In this document: positions 1 to 12,208 of the stretch, one piece after another
How positions within the stretch are numbered: the first letter of the stretch is position 1
Layout: every line of letters begins with the position of its first letter
Source of the DNA: Nageia nagi
Lineage: Eukaryota; Pinophyta
Direction of reading: 5' to 3'
Assembly: GCA_050084985.1 (NCBI GenBank)
Contig: JBITNC010000001.1
Span: 115,630,001 to 115,694,000 of the forward strand
Length of the DNA stretch: 64,000 nt
Notes under the pieces: model-generated
The model's database searches: none
Told to the model about the DNA's origin: nothing
Seen by the model: only the letters and a program-made list of their open reading frames with translations
Program-made: the position numbers and the translations under genes

Positions 1-234
1 TTCTTGTTAATCATTTTTCCCAAGAGGTTGAGATTAATCGAATGGAGATATCAAGTATTTTGAATAAAAGATTATTTATTAGATAATCAGGATTATTTGG
101 GAACACCATGGTTGAAAATATAGAAAGTTGAGAGATTCATTGGAAATAGGTGCAATTATACATTTATGGGAAAAATTATATTCCAGTAGTATTTAAAAAA
201 AAAATCAATGGGGAGTACTTTCGTTTATATGAAC

Positions 235-563
235 TATGTTAAAAAATAATTCTGGAATCAATGGAAGATGAGAGAGTGTTTAGCGCACTATTTATGAAAA
301 ATAAACTTTGAAATAGGTTAGATAAAACCCTAGAGCATTGTTTACAATTATATGTCTCTTCTTATGATATTGATAAGTTTCCAAATGATAAAGCTATGGT
401 GTATTAGAAATTGTTAGCAGATAGAAGAAATGTCAATAATACTAATGATGATGGTGATCAAAATGATGACGATAATGACATTAATATGCTTCAAAATTTG
501 AATGCACATGGAAATATTATGGATCAACTAATTAGGAATTTATTTCAAATTCATAAAATATGA
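235..563 (+). pseudogene. hAT-like transposase C-terminal remnant
   Basis: Reading the plus strand gives ERVFSALFMKNKL, a stop, NRLDKTLEHCLQLYVSSYD and then a short acidic Asn/Asp tail ending at a TGA near 561. The pattern E-R-x-F-S-x-x-x-x-x-K-N-K-L-x-N-R-L is like the dimerisation region (hATC) at the C-terminus of hAT transposases, where a conserved ErvFS motif precedes an RNRL-type motif. The upstream part is cut by the window edge and by stops, so no catalytic region can be seen. The acidic tail could also belong to an unrelated decayed ORF. Identification rests on one motif, so confidence is low. Confidence 0.35.
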
Positions 564-1679
564 TCTAATTTCTATATAGTTTTTATATTTTTCATTTTTA
601 ATTTAATTGGTATATTGATAGAGTATATTTGATGCTCATCCACATTAAGCTGATACTCCTTTGAGCATTATTAAAATTTTTATAAATTTTATTTTCATGG
701 TATGGGAATGTTTATAAACTAGAAAAAAAATGATATTTTTAAAAATTATTTTAAATGATTTTATTTGTGAAATATCAATACTATATTACATATTACATAT
801 GTTTTTATATGATTTAATGCTATGCTTGTTACATGTTTGAAATTATTTCAAATTATAAAAATTCAATAAATACCAAAGACAACAAGTATCTGTATATCGA
901 AGATAAGTGTCTACAACAAACAAATCAACATCTCCATTAACAAGATGAACATCTGCAATAAGCACCTCTTTTATATGATTGCAAATATTATAAACCATTA
1001 TATAATAGATTTGATTGCAAACATTATAAACCATCATATAATATGCAAACATAATAAACCATCATTATATTGATAGAAAAAAAGACACCATTATTCCAAT
1101 TGTATTCATTTACAAAATATCCATTTACAAATCATCCCTTTTGACTCATTTACAAAAAAAATTATTTAATTTAAAAGTACATAAAATTTAACATTCAATG
1201 TCCATTATTTCCTTTATTATTTTCTAGCCTTGTCCACCTTATAATGTGACTTTTTTCTTATCCTGTGCAACTAATGTGGTTTTGCTTATCCCCTACAATT
1301 TAGTAGCTCTAGCCATACCCTTATTAGCTGATTCAAGATTGTTAATAATAATTTTTCTTTTGATATTGTATCTTGAAAATTAGTATTAATTTGGATTTCA
1401 TAAACCTTTTTTTATATAAAATTTCTCAATCTAACCCATTTTGATTGATGATCCTTCTCAATATCTTATTATCTATGATATTGTTCTTGAGCCTATCTTT
1501 CAAAATAATGCTTTGATCGATGCTTTTTCATGCCTTCTGAAGCTATATGATACAACTATTCACTTGCTTTAGCAAATTGTCATAATTGGCCTACAAAATA
1601 AGATTATCAATTTTAATGAAATATTTTGCAAATATAAATTCAAAAATATTATAGAAAAATATATAACATAAAAAATACC
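564..1679. other. A+T-rich spacer, no gene seen
   Basis: Simple A+T-rich sequence. Short repeats of 'aaaccatcatata'-like sequence near 990-1065 create a small minus-strand ORF with a repetitive Tyr/Asn/Ile-rich product that I do not regard as a gene. Confidence 0.5.
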
Positions 1680-3920
1680 TTTGTAATTACTTTTACCACC
1701 TTTACTATTTCTACTTTCCATTTTTCTAGACTCCATTAGTTGAAGTATACTTGGGCTTCAACATTTAGATTCTCCAATTTGCAAAGGATAAGGTCCAACT
1801 CATTATCATTTGATAGGATAGTGATTTTTGCTTTACCTAAATTTTTCTACTAAAATAAAGCATCCAACTTTTTATGTTCATTTTCACTTTCAAAAAAGAA
1901 GTGTTCCCTCTTGCCAAAGTTGGTAAATTGAGCTAAAAGTTTTTCAAACAAAACTTTAAATTATATTTCTCACATCCTTGCTATGAAAATATCCTTTAGA
2001 ACCAAATTTTTAATTTTTTTTTCAAAATTAGTTGTTGTTAAAATAGTTAATTCAAAAAATATACATTCTTCCTCTATTAAAACTTGACTACCTTATTAGG
2101 GACCACCTGCACCTAATGTAGGTATTGTTGAAGTAGGAGGAGTACTACCAATCTCAATAGATGTAACTTCAACCTCTCATATCTCTCATCTTTGAAGGAT
2201 ATCAATTGGATTGTATATTGATAGACCCATACCTTAAAGAAGAAAACCTTCATCTAGGGGTGGCTCATAATAGGTGTTCCTACTTGAAGTAAGATAGATC
2301 CCACCTAGAGAAAGGTTTAGAATATCAAGAATACATGGGGATAATATGAAGGGGACATTGTAGCAAGTGACAATATACCTCAAATTTCTAGTGTATGCTT
2401 TTGGTGAAGATAATATATTAAGCCTAATATTCTTTCCTATTTATTTTACTTTTCCTTTTTTTTGTACTTGAGGATGAGGGATTCCAAAACAAAAGGAAAT
2501 AATATCTATTACAAATATTTAAAATACTAAAAACTTTGATTTTTACATGTTTTATGGAAATATTAAGATACCTTCTTAGTGTGGGTGTTGTTGATGTTGC
2601 TATTGTTGTTGTTGTTATTTCTCTTATTTTTGTTGCTATTGTGGTTGTTCTTTTTCTTGCACTTCTTCTTCAATATCATCCTTAGACATAGAATATGTAG
2701 AAGATCATGCAAAATGGATTGATGCAAAAGGTATCTCTTTTTTATCCAATTATAGTTGCTATCCTCTTCCTCTTATTTTTCCTGACAAAATAACTATTAA
2801 GAATGATAGCTTTGACCTTTGAATATCCATAATCCTTTGAATGATGACTTTTAAGATTGGCACTTTTCAGTAAATTCTACTTATTATTGCAAACAAATAA
2901 TATGTAAAGAATCAAAACATTATATCACAATTGTCAATTCTAATTTCCTATAACAAATACAAAACTAAAGTCTAAAATACTCCATAACCCATAATACCTT
3001 CAATTCTTCTTTCAAATTCAAAAAAGCCTCCTATAAAAATGCAACTAAGTAGTTTATATAGGAAACAAGGTTATAAGGGGATGCATTAGAAATATTCTTA
3101 TTAAGATTATTTCTAATTCTATCAAAAATATAATAAGACTAATTGTATCTAGTTTGATCACAAAGGAAATGGATAATATAATGTAGGTCATAGAATGGAA
3201 TGTTATATGAATGTCCTTGCAAAATTATCCATTCCTAAAAAAACTCCATAATTATTTTTAGAGGTAGGTAAAATACATCAAAAATTTCAAACCCTTTCCA
3301 AAATGGTTTCTACTAACTACATAAAAATTATATATATCAACATTGAAACTAAATTGAATAATAGTAGGAAATAAAAAAAAAGAAATAACTATTTAGGAAA
3401 TTTACCTGTAAGATATTTTGAAGGAATATGAAAAGTTTCCTCCAAGAATTTTTTTCTTTATCAGATAAAGTTTATTTAGAAGAAACAACTTCATACCCCT
3501 TGTAAGGGAGACCCATTAGTCATTTCACATCCAATGCATGAATAGTGAAGGGGATGGTCTACCCATCAATTTGGATAGAAATATCATACCTTTTGTGATT
3601 GAAACCAAACATAATCTAGCTGAACAAGTCAAGGTTATCCCTAAATATACCCATGGTTGTAATTCTAAGAAGACCAAACTCCCCCACCCATGTCATATCG
3701 TACCTCAATGTAAGGAAAAGATCTATAAAATTGTTATTCAAAATATTTTTATATATAAATTACTTTGTGGTTATATCTAGAAGATCATGGGAGGATAAGG
3801 TTGCAAAAGATGATCCCATTCTAATATTTTATTTTACAAAAATTCTAAAAAAGGTTTACAAGGATTTAAAGGATCAAAGGAGGGAAGAGTAGATGATGAT
3901 GATTGTAGGTGCTGAGGCAT
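1680..3920 (-). pseudogene. Decayed minus-strand gene of unknown function, coiled-coil/Gln-rich C-terminal half
   Basis: A minus-strand ATG at 3920 opens MPQHLQSSSSTLPSFDPLN and coding-like sequence continues through several stops. A more conserved-looking block, TIPFTIHALDVKRLMGLPYK if one stop is read through, lies near 3480-3560. It ends at CAG|GTAAAT near 3405, a good plant splice donor. Further downstream the frame contains a Gln-rich run (CAA/CAG-type repeat near 2590-2640) and a Lys/Glu/Leu stretch with coiled-coil character (about 1720-1960). I do not recognise the family. The H-A-L-D-V-x-x-L-M-G-L-P block recalls plant-mobile or DUF1985-like proteins carried by transposons, but this is only an impression. 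A TATA-like box lies 65 bp upstream of the ATG. Confidence 0.3.
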
Positions 3921-3984
3921 AGAGCAGCAAAGAGAAGTTCAAATTTAAATATCAATGAAACATAAAAAATGAGGAAGGAATAGG

Positions 3985-3993
3985 CTATTTATA
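3985..3993 (-). promoter_or_regulatory. TATA-like box TATAAATAG for the 3920 start
   Basis: On the minus strand TATAAATAG lies about 65 bp upstream of the ATG at 3920, a normal plant spacing for TATA, transcription start and short leader. In sequence this A+T rich such matches arise by chance. Confidence 0.3.
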
Positions 3994-4079
3994 GCCACAT
4001 GAAATCTTAACTTGCACTCTAATACACCATGTGGAAAGCATGCCTATATAAACTTGGTATCCACTTACAATGCATGACT

Positions 4080-4790
4080 CTCTTATGAGGATGTGTGTCT
4101 TCTCCTATGAATGCATACATCATCTCTTTTTGAAGATGCACGTCTTCTCTTTTATAAATATGTGCATATTCATAAAGATAATATGCACATATTCTCTTAT
4201 AAGATGTATGTCTTCATAAAGAGAAGATGTGCATCTTCTCTTTGAATTTGTATGTCTTCATAAAGAGTAGATATGTGTATTCTCTTAGAAGATGTATGTC
4301 TTCTCTTTTTGAATATGCGCATCTTCTCTTTTATGAATACGTGTGTCTTCTAAGAGAAGACCCTCATCTTCTCTTTTTATAATACATGCATCTTCTCATT
4401 TCTAAAGATGCACAATGTCTCTTTTTAGAAGATGCATATTTTCATAAACATCTTCTCAAAAGAGAAGATGAACATCTTCTTGAGAAGATGCATATATTCT
4501 ATAATTAGAAGATGAGCATCTTCTCAAGAAGATGCACATATTTTGAAATGAAAAGATGAACATATTCCCAAAAATATGAGCATCTTTTGAAATGATAATA
4601 TGGACATCTTCCTAAGAAGATAAGCATCTTCTTGAGAAGATAAGCATATTTTGAAAAGAGAAGACACATATTTTCAATAATGAGAAGACATGTATCTTCT
4701 CATTTTAGAATATGTGCATCTTCTATTTTATCAAAATGTGCATCTTCTAAAAAAAGATACACATCTTCTCAATTATGTTATTGAGCATCT
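4080..4790. repeat. Palindromic GAAGATG/CATCTTC short-repeat array
   Basis: About 700 bp are dominated by GAAGATG and its reverse complement CATCTTC, alternating and often joined as GAAGATGNNCATCTTC-type palindromes (for example around 4220-4240, 4450-4480 and 4505-4530) with AT-rich spacers such as CTCTTTT or ATAAAG. Several dozen half-sites are visible with no fixed long period. The array lies between two oppositely oriented decayed reading frames (TATA-like boxes at 3985 and 4838). Single-stranded it could fold into many small hairpins. Origin unknown: degenerate minisatellite, MITE cluster or transposon subterminal region. Confidence 0.85.
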
Positions 4791-4998
4791 ACTCATCTCT
4801 GTAGTTGAGTGTCTTATGAACATTGCACCCATTCCAATATAAAGCATAAGCTCAACTTCTGATATTTCATGTAGTTGTATAGAATATCAGAACTAAAATG
4901 ATAGCTAAGCATGTTGATTGATATTTCACACATATTAATGAAGCAAAATATTTCTATAAATATCTAATCTAGATTTACATTTCTATTCAAGTTAACAA

Positions 4999-5611
4999 TT
5001 GTTCAAAGAATCAATAGTTAGAGCAGATCATCTAGTGATGCATATTGAATATAGCATGGAGTTCCATCTTATTTTGGGAAAGAATTCCAAATATGAAATT
5101 GATCAAATGTTTTCTATCTTTAGAATATTTGAAATTTGTATTTGGATTCCTTTCCAAAATATGGGAGAGTCCCCTTCGAGGGACAACCATGTGGTTCCCT
5201 TCCTGTTAACCTTCAAACTTCTCCTCATTAACACTCATAAGGTAATCATTTTAGTTTGTGGTTACTAGTTAAGAAATGAACATTTTATTTTCTTTTGAAT
5301 GTTATATTCATAAAAATAATAATTGATAATTAATAGGTCAATAAGCATTTCTTTGATCAAGTTGAGCTATGAGTGGAGTCCAGTAACCCAAAGTCATTGG
5401 TACATAGAAGTGGAGAAGAAAGGAGTTATATTTTCAACTCTAATCATTATCCATAAAATATTATGTACCAATGGGAGAAATAGAGTCCATCCAACATAGA
5501 GCAAATACTAATAACCAAGTTTAGGCCAAATGGAGACCATCCAAACATTGGATATGAGGAACTTGATGTTAGTGCTCCTTTTCCTAGTTTCACTATGAGC
5601 AACATTGTATG
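4999..5611 (+). pseudogene. Decayed plus-strand reading frame, possibly two exons, unknown product
   Basis: An 89-codon open frame starts near 4999 with no ATG (the first codon is TTG) and reaches a plausible donor AAG|GTAATC near 5240. After an AG near 5335 a second coding-like stretch follows, interrupted by stops and ending ELDVSAPFPSFTMSNIV before a TGA near 5609. A TATAAAG motif is at 4838-4844. The composition looks protein-like, but I recognise no family or domain. The frame could also be a chance opening in an old transposon. Confidence 0.25.
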
Positions 5612-6484
5612 ATTCTAACATCAAATTCTTTCTCTAAAAAAGAGTTTATATATGTATGAACACTAAAGAAGAATGTATAGATATCAATTGTATAGATATA
5701 AAGATGACAAACTACCCTATCTTATGCAAATTTGTCAAAAGTATTCTTTGAAAATGAAAATGTATAGATATCAATTGTAATCTTTTGTGCTACATTTTTT
5801 CTAGTTAGAATATATATTACACATTAAAATTAAGAAGTAACATATAATTTTAAACTTTTTTTTTTATAAATGATATAAATTAGCCAAAAATTTCTAAAAT
5901 ATTTAAAAATATGAAATATTACCATTACTTTTATGATATTGTGGGATTGAACTGCTAGGATTTTGAAATCAATTCACCACTATTTTATTTATTTTGATTC
6001 ACCAAATTTCCTTGCACATAACACTAATCACCAAATTGTAAGCTCCTTTATTAATGGCTTTGGTATATATGAGGTACCTAATATACCCTTAAATGTTCTA
6101 CACCCCTAGAGATTAAGCCTTACCTTTTGAACACTTGAATAGACTCATTATTAGAAAAAACTACAAAAGAATAAAAAAGAATCTAAAATCAACTCTTATT
6201 AAAAGGATAAAGTCTCAAACTAAATAAAGAGGCAACTAGAAAGATAATAAAAAACTATTATCTATTACTATTAATATCTTCATCATATAGGCTATTATAT
6301 TTTAAAAAGACTTTATCAAAGGATAGGTGAATTACTTTGCATATATGAAGAAGATTTTAAAAAAGATTTAGGCTTGGTGTTTTTTTGCTTTATTTGTTTG
6401 GCACTATTACAATTTTTCATCTTTGCTTACTTGTTTAATTTCTCATAGTAAGTCATCTTATCCTACATATAGTTCACACATATC
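5612..6484. other. Spacer, no gene seen
   Basis: A+T-rich sequence with no long frame, terminal repeat or structured array that I can support. Confidence 0.4.
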
Positions 6485-7860
6485 ATGGATGAAAATCCTT
6501 GGTTAGTACACATGGAAGATATGAGAACACAACATAGGGAATGAGATCTTGAGGAATAGGAATATTAACAAGGGATAGACCTAACAAATCCTCTTACTAT
6601 ATTACATGTCACATAAAATAGATTACGAAAAAAAATCCCACATGATTCACCTAATGTGTAGTCATTTCATTAACCTTCACCCCACCTTTCATTCAATCAA
6701 AAGTTACAATGGTTTTATAACTTGGAGTTAACACCACACTAATATGGTGTAGATCATGAGTCATCCCTTTATGCTAGTAGTTCCCATTTAAGAGGTCAAC
6801 CTAGTCAAGGAAACCCATATGCCAATATGAGCTCTTTATGAATGATCCCTTAGTTTAGAATTTGTTTAAAGAGTTTCAATAAATATAGCATGGTCCACAA
6901 TACACACTTTATAGGGTACCTACAACTTATGAGCTTCCTATTGTATATCTTCCCTAATCATATATACCACTATATGAGTTAGATAAGTTCCCATTATTTA
7001 GAGGTAGGAACCCTCATATAGTTCTCATAGAGGATGTACCTACTTGATAGCCATTACATTCATATCCATTTAATTCATCATCATATCATGTGGTTGCATT
7101 TGACCTTGATGATACCTTTCAAGAGGAACCACCCTTACCATGAGCCACTTCATCGTACCATGCAGGTGTCTCATATGATCCACCCCATACACATCCTATA
7201 CCCATCCTATTTACACTTCTAATTAGAATTACCAATATTATTTCTTCATAAACATTGACATTATATAAGCCCCCATCATCTCCTTTGATTTCCTTTTTTG
7301 GATGACATACTACTTCTTATCAAACACACCAACTAACATTTCAATACAACTTGCTACCATTGTATGATTGTAATACTACATATCCTATTATTCAAAGTAA
7401 TTTATATAACACCTTAATTACTTATATACTACCTTCATATGCATAAGTCAAGGTTCCATATAGAGTACATTTAGGGAAATTATCCTTATCACACCCAACC
7501 AATGCACCAATACAACCAAATTATTCTTCATCTTCTCATGTGGTGATGCCTCAAAGGATAGAATACAAACCAAAATAAGATGATCTTCCTCATGTGTATG
7601 CTTGTGTCCAATATACTTTACCTCATTATGATCCTAGTTGCAATCAATAATCCTATCAAGTAGAAGCTCCTCCTCTTAGAAAATTAAGATTTCATAATCA
7701 TCATGAGGTGTAAGATCACATGATGAAAGGGGTTTTAATCCAAACTCAAATAAATATTGCACTAAAAGTGACTTTCACCATAGGCCAACTACATGACCAA
7801 TCTTATAGGAAAATTAAGGCACAATATTATGAAGATCAACATGATAAAGAACCCTTTAAT
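6485..7860 (+). pseudogene. Decayed coding-like stretch, possibly retroelement gag, unknown
   Basis: An ATG at 6485 opens MDENPWLVHMEDMRTQH. The same general reading, with stops, runs for about 1.3 kb. It has a Pro/Tyr/His-rich middle (about 7030-7620) and a more charged end with DQHDKEPFNFYWNWE near 7830. Long low-complexity Pro/Tyr segments before a charged end are common in plant Ty3/gypsy gag proteins, which is the only reason for the suggestion. No zinc knuckle, protease or polymerase follows, because the region runs into the opposite-strand LINE. The boundary with the LINE is uncertain by about 100 bp. Confidence 0.3.
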
Positions 7861-7869
7861 TTTTATTGG

Positions 7870-10695
7870 AATTGGGAAGTAATAAGAGTTTGAAGGTTTA
7901 TACCTTTCCATACCTTTTTTCAAAAGGGAAGCCTAGAGAAGATGCTATTCCTAATAAGAATTTTCAAATTTCTTCTCCTTGTAGGGATCTCAAAATCCAT
8001 TTAGCACATAAAGCAAACTATTATCTTTAACAACCAAACAAACCCATGCCACTAAAAAATTTTGGGAGATCACAAGTTTCATAGGCTACTCTATTAAAAC
8101 CATTCTTTCCTTTAGTGTTGGACTAAAGGAAATCTTTAAACATTTTTTCCGAATACTTATAACAATTTTTGAAGGGACTCAATAGGAAGAATAATATACA
8201 TGCATCAAAACTAAAACCTTGTAACATATCTAGACTCTCCTAGCTACAACAAGTGTTTTGGTGGTCCAATAACTTAACTTTTTGAACCACATAATACCAT
8301 AAGGTAACCAAAGCCCATTGAAAGGTAAAGTTGATACCCAAGAATTTGAACATCTCCACATGTTGAATCCAATTCCATGATTTTGAAGCTAGCCACTAAG
8401 GGTTGCCAAATGTCTATAACAAAAAATTTTTCTCCACTTTATGCTTGAACCAAAGGCTAAGTAACATATGTTCAAGCAATCTAGGGCATTAGGTACAAAG
8501 GATTCATCTTCAATAAGAGTTATAAAGGAATCATTAACAAAGTAACCATTGATAAGTTGTTTATCTATGTGGGGAAGGGAGATACCTTTGAACAACCTTA
8601 TATTAGCTATCTGGTGAAGGTGGTTCCTGAAGGCTTTAGCAGCAAGAATGAATAGCAAAGTGGTTAATGAAAAAACCTTCTCTAACATATCTTCCTAGGG
8701 GAATACTTTGTGATCGAGATTTATTAAGTGATAAACCTATAGAAGAATACTTAACAACATCCCAATTATATCCACAAAGAAAGATCCAAATCCTAGGGAT
8801 CTCAACATTACAAAAATAAAGAACCATTCTATTTTATCATAATCCTTTTAAAAATTAATTTTAATAAAAAGAGTCAACTAATTTGACATATTATCCTATT
8901 CCATTTGTCCCCACACTACTATCAAATTATCAAGAATGCATCTACCTTGAATAAATATTATCCATTCAGGTTGAATGATGAGAGGTAAAAGAGGTTTGAG
9001 TTTAAGTGGTAGGGCTTTGGTGATGATATTATAAATGACATTCAGTAAGTAATGGATCTCCAGTCAATGATTAACTCTAGATCACCTTCTTTGGGTATAA
9101 ACTTGATATTTTTTTATTTAATATCAAACCCAAGGATCTAATAGATACTAGTTATTTATAAATATTCCAAAGGTCTGATCCCACAATGTTCCAATATTTT
9201 TATAAAATTCACATGGGAACCCATCTAAGCTTGGGATCTTTTCATTTTCCATTAGATATAGAGCTTGCTTTAGATCATCTATGGTAAGAGGATAATCAAA
9301 CAAAGCTCTTTGATTATTTGTAACATTGGAAATGATAATAACACAACATTACTCAAGGGCCTTTTAGTGATTTGCACTTAGAGTTTGTGGTATAAAGATA
9401 GATAAGTAATCATTTACAAAAGCTTCAATGATTTAAGGAAGAGTGGTGAGTATGGAATCATTAACTTTAAGAGAAAAGAACTAAGTGTGTTTGCTAAAAG
9501 GCCTAAGTATTTTAAATAATTATTTGGAGACTCTATCACCTATATTAAGATAGTGCAATCGGGCTCTAAGTTATGCACCATTTGCTTCATATACTATTAG
9601 TTTTTAGAATTCAAATCTAATGGTAGAATTTTGACCTAACATTTTAGAATCAAAGGGATTACTCTCAAGTTTGATTCAGAATTTTTTGAATTCATTTTGA
9701 GCACAACATTAGTGATTCTTCTTATCTTGGTAATTTATTTTTCTAAAGTTCTAAGTATGATTGTTATTCTCCTTATGGCATCATTTGAACAATCTATCCA
9801 TCCAATAGATACTCTAGCTCTAGGAATAAGGTTTCACACATGATGGATATGTGATATGATAGAAGGTTATTCTAGGAAATAAGTATTCAAGTGGAATCTA
9901 TTAGGAAACTCTAATTACCTAGCATATGATGATAACATAAAGAAAGTAATTAGAATATGATAACATAGGGTACTATTTGGAATTATTGAGATAAATGAAG
10001 CTAAGTTGGAATTTTTGATAAAGTGGAAAGTATTTTTTCTGACATCATATAGCTTTATCTAATCTTATTAAGAATTATTTGATTCTATTTTACATATTGA
10101 ACCATGTGAACCATTGTTCATCCTGGAATTCCTCAACTATAAAGAAAAAATTAGTGTCATACAAACTAAGTTTATTTATCATGAATTAAAATGCTTCTCT
10201 TTCCCCATTGACTCATCTCATTGTGGATATATTCAATTTTTCATTGGCTTTTCCTACCATGTTAAAGTCTTTATAGATAATCCAGGTAGTCATCAAAACA
10301 TTCATGGTGATCCATAACTAGAGTACACATCTATTGGGTGCATGGTTTAAGGCATAAATATTAATGAAACCAAAAGGTTTACCTTTTATCTCAATAAATT
10401 CCAAACAACTTGGTTGGTGAGGTCCACCCCCAAGTGATAATGTCAGACTAACACCTCAACAAAATGATTATGATAGCTCTCCCTTTTCATATTCATGATT
10501 TGTGACATGGATAAAAACTTGATGCGAAAGTGAGTTATAGATAAATTCAAGTTTTATGTTAGCTTCTTTAACTTCCTAAAGACACAACATTTCCCAACTA
10601 CACACATGGCAAGAAATCAAATCTAAATCATTATGGATTCTATATTTGTAGAGTGGGTCTGATAGCCCTCTGATATTCCATGAGAAAATAATAAT
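7870..10695 (-). pseudogene. LINE ORF2 remnant: AP-like endonuclease and reverse transcriptase
   Basis: The frame near 10695 begins FSWNIRGLSDPLYKYRIHND, matching the S-W-N-x-R-G-L start of AP-like LINE endonucleases; a further endonuclease-like segment follows around 10400. Reverse transcriptase begins near 9300 with a block for choosing template and fingers, then KPLLPLIIQPEQIIFIQGR-like and ILDN near 8950. FILAAKAF lies near 8640 and GISLPHIDKQLINGYF near 8560. The catalytic Y/F-A-D-D site reads F-V-N-D (about 8523-8546), so the first catalytic Asp is replaced. A C-terminal block FALCAKWILRSLQGEE lies near 8000. Expected ORF2 length is about 1,200-1,300 residues; here it spans roughly 940 codons with many stops, so parts are deleted. 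Confidence 0.75.
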
Positions 10696-11179
10696 TGATA
10701 ACTATTAAGGTGTAGATCATCCTTTACTTCCATAATATACTCTATATCACCTAAGTTACCTAGGGATTCAAATGCATTAACTAACTATGGAATTGTTGCT
10801 TCATTCTATTTTCTTTTATGCATAGTAAAATCCTTTGAAATAGGGTTATAAAGGATTATGTCACTATATCCTTCAAGCGGAGACACAAAGCTAGAGCCTA
10901 TGACCATGCCCTCCAAAATATGATAATTGAAAAATAACTAAGGCATAATTTTACGTCTCTATAATAGACACCCCATCTTGAGTGGAAGGAGATACTTTAG
11001 GTTGAAACAAAAGTGGACCTGGGTGCTTATACTAGTATCGATACTTGGTATTGACCATGTTACTAATGGTTTCATCTATTATTTATTAGAATCCATCTAT
11101 TCTAATTTTCTTTATTTTTTTGCATTCCATTTCCTTTATTGTTACTCTAAGCAGCTTGACCATTTCCTCTAACAATTTT

Positions 11180-12208
11180 ACCTTGAGCATTTTGACCATT
11201 ATTTGTAGGAGTTAGGTTTTTGATAAAATCTATTAGCCATAAGTAGGCATTCCTTAATCATATGGTTTAGATATTGACATTGAAAATAAGTGTTTAGGAG
11301 GCTTATATATTGAACCCTTTGATGATGCATCTTATCTCCAAATTCAATGTCAACAAAGTCAAGCAAATCTTTAGTAAGATCTACCTTGACATAAATTCAC
11401 ATGCATGGCCTTACTACAAATCATATAATTTTTCTTAAAAGTTCAGCTATATTACCAGACAACCCTAGTAAGGTATGGGAAGATTTGGAAACTCTACTCA
11501 TACAAGGACTTCAATTGAGGTAACATTTTTCATCATAAAATTCTTATTATATTCTTGTAGAATTTGAAGCGATTTCATAACACACAACGTACCTCAAGAG
11601 AGTATTTTCATGGCATGTTCTTCTTTATAAAAGATAAACAAAAATTAATATTCTTCAAGTTTTTGCATAAAATCCATAAACATAACATGGGGACCCCAAA
11701 TTTGATTGATTCAAGATCTTAACAGAGTATCATTTAGGATTTGATCTAAAAATTAACCAATAACAGTATGCTTCTCATACCAATCATATGTAAATTGAAA
11801 AATATCAACATTAATTGAGACCTTAGGAACAAAATTGTTACCTTGTGGAACACCTTTGGGATGAATTTCCTAGGTCTCTTCCCTAGGATTATTACCCATA
11901 TTCCTTGTTTTTATAGCTCTAGAACTCACTAGACTAGTTGTTTGGGCATCAATTATAATAGATTTTGGACCTTTTCCCAAGGCAAAGTTACTCCATGAAA
12001 GATCAACTACATTATTCTCGTAAGTAATTGTGATATGATGGTGGGAATGCCCTAAGATCAAATCTATAACCATGCAAGACAAATCTATTGGCAAAACATA
12101 GTAGCTATCCTTGTACTCTTCGATCTTATCTTCAAAAGAATTAATTATTTGTGATTGAAACCTTATATCTTATTCCTTAATGTAAATGGGTTTTTTTACC
12201 TTGGACAT
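11180..12208 (-). pseudogene. LINE ORF1 remnant (DUF4283-like nucleic-acid-binding protein)
   Basis: From the minus-strand ATG at 12208 the reading contains a 74-codon stop-free stretch (11870-12094), then blocks ending near 11200. The stretch with WINQIWGPHVMFMDFMQ-like sequence followed by an F-x-F-x-x-E/D segment resembles the DUF4283 domain of plant LINE ORF1 proteins. Near 11260 C-x-x-L-N-H-M-I-K-E-C looks like a CCHC zinc knuckle that has lost one Cys and a few residues. The product would bind LINE RNA. Position directly upstream of ORF2 and in the same orientation supports the call. Stops and at least two frame changes make it non-functional. Confidence 0.55.

Larger units (their letters stand above)
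7870..12208 (-). mobile_element. Non-LTR retrotransposon (plant LINE/L1 type), decayed
   Basis: Two minus-strand coding remnants lie in the order expected of plant L1-like LINEs: a nucleic-acid-binding ORF1 (12208 to about 11180), then an endonuclease plus reverse transcriptase ORF2 (about 10695 to 7870). No target duplication or poly(A) tail could be placed; the tail should lie at the left end. The element is dense with stops and frameshifts, so it is a fossil. The ATG at 12208 is the best ORF1 start, so a short 5' leader should lie just above it. Confidence 0.72.
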
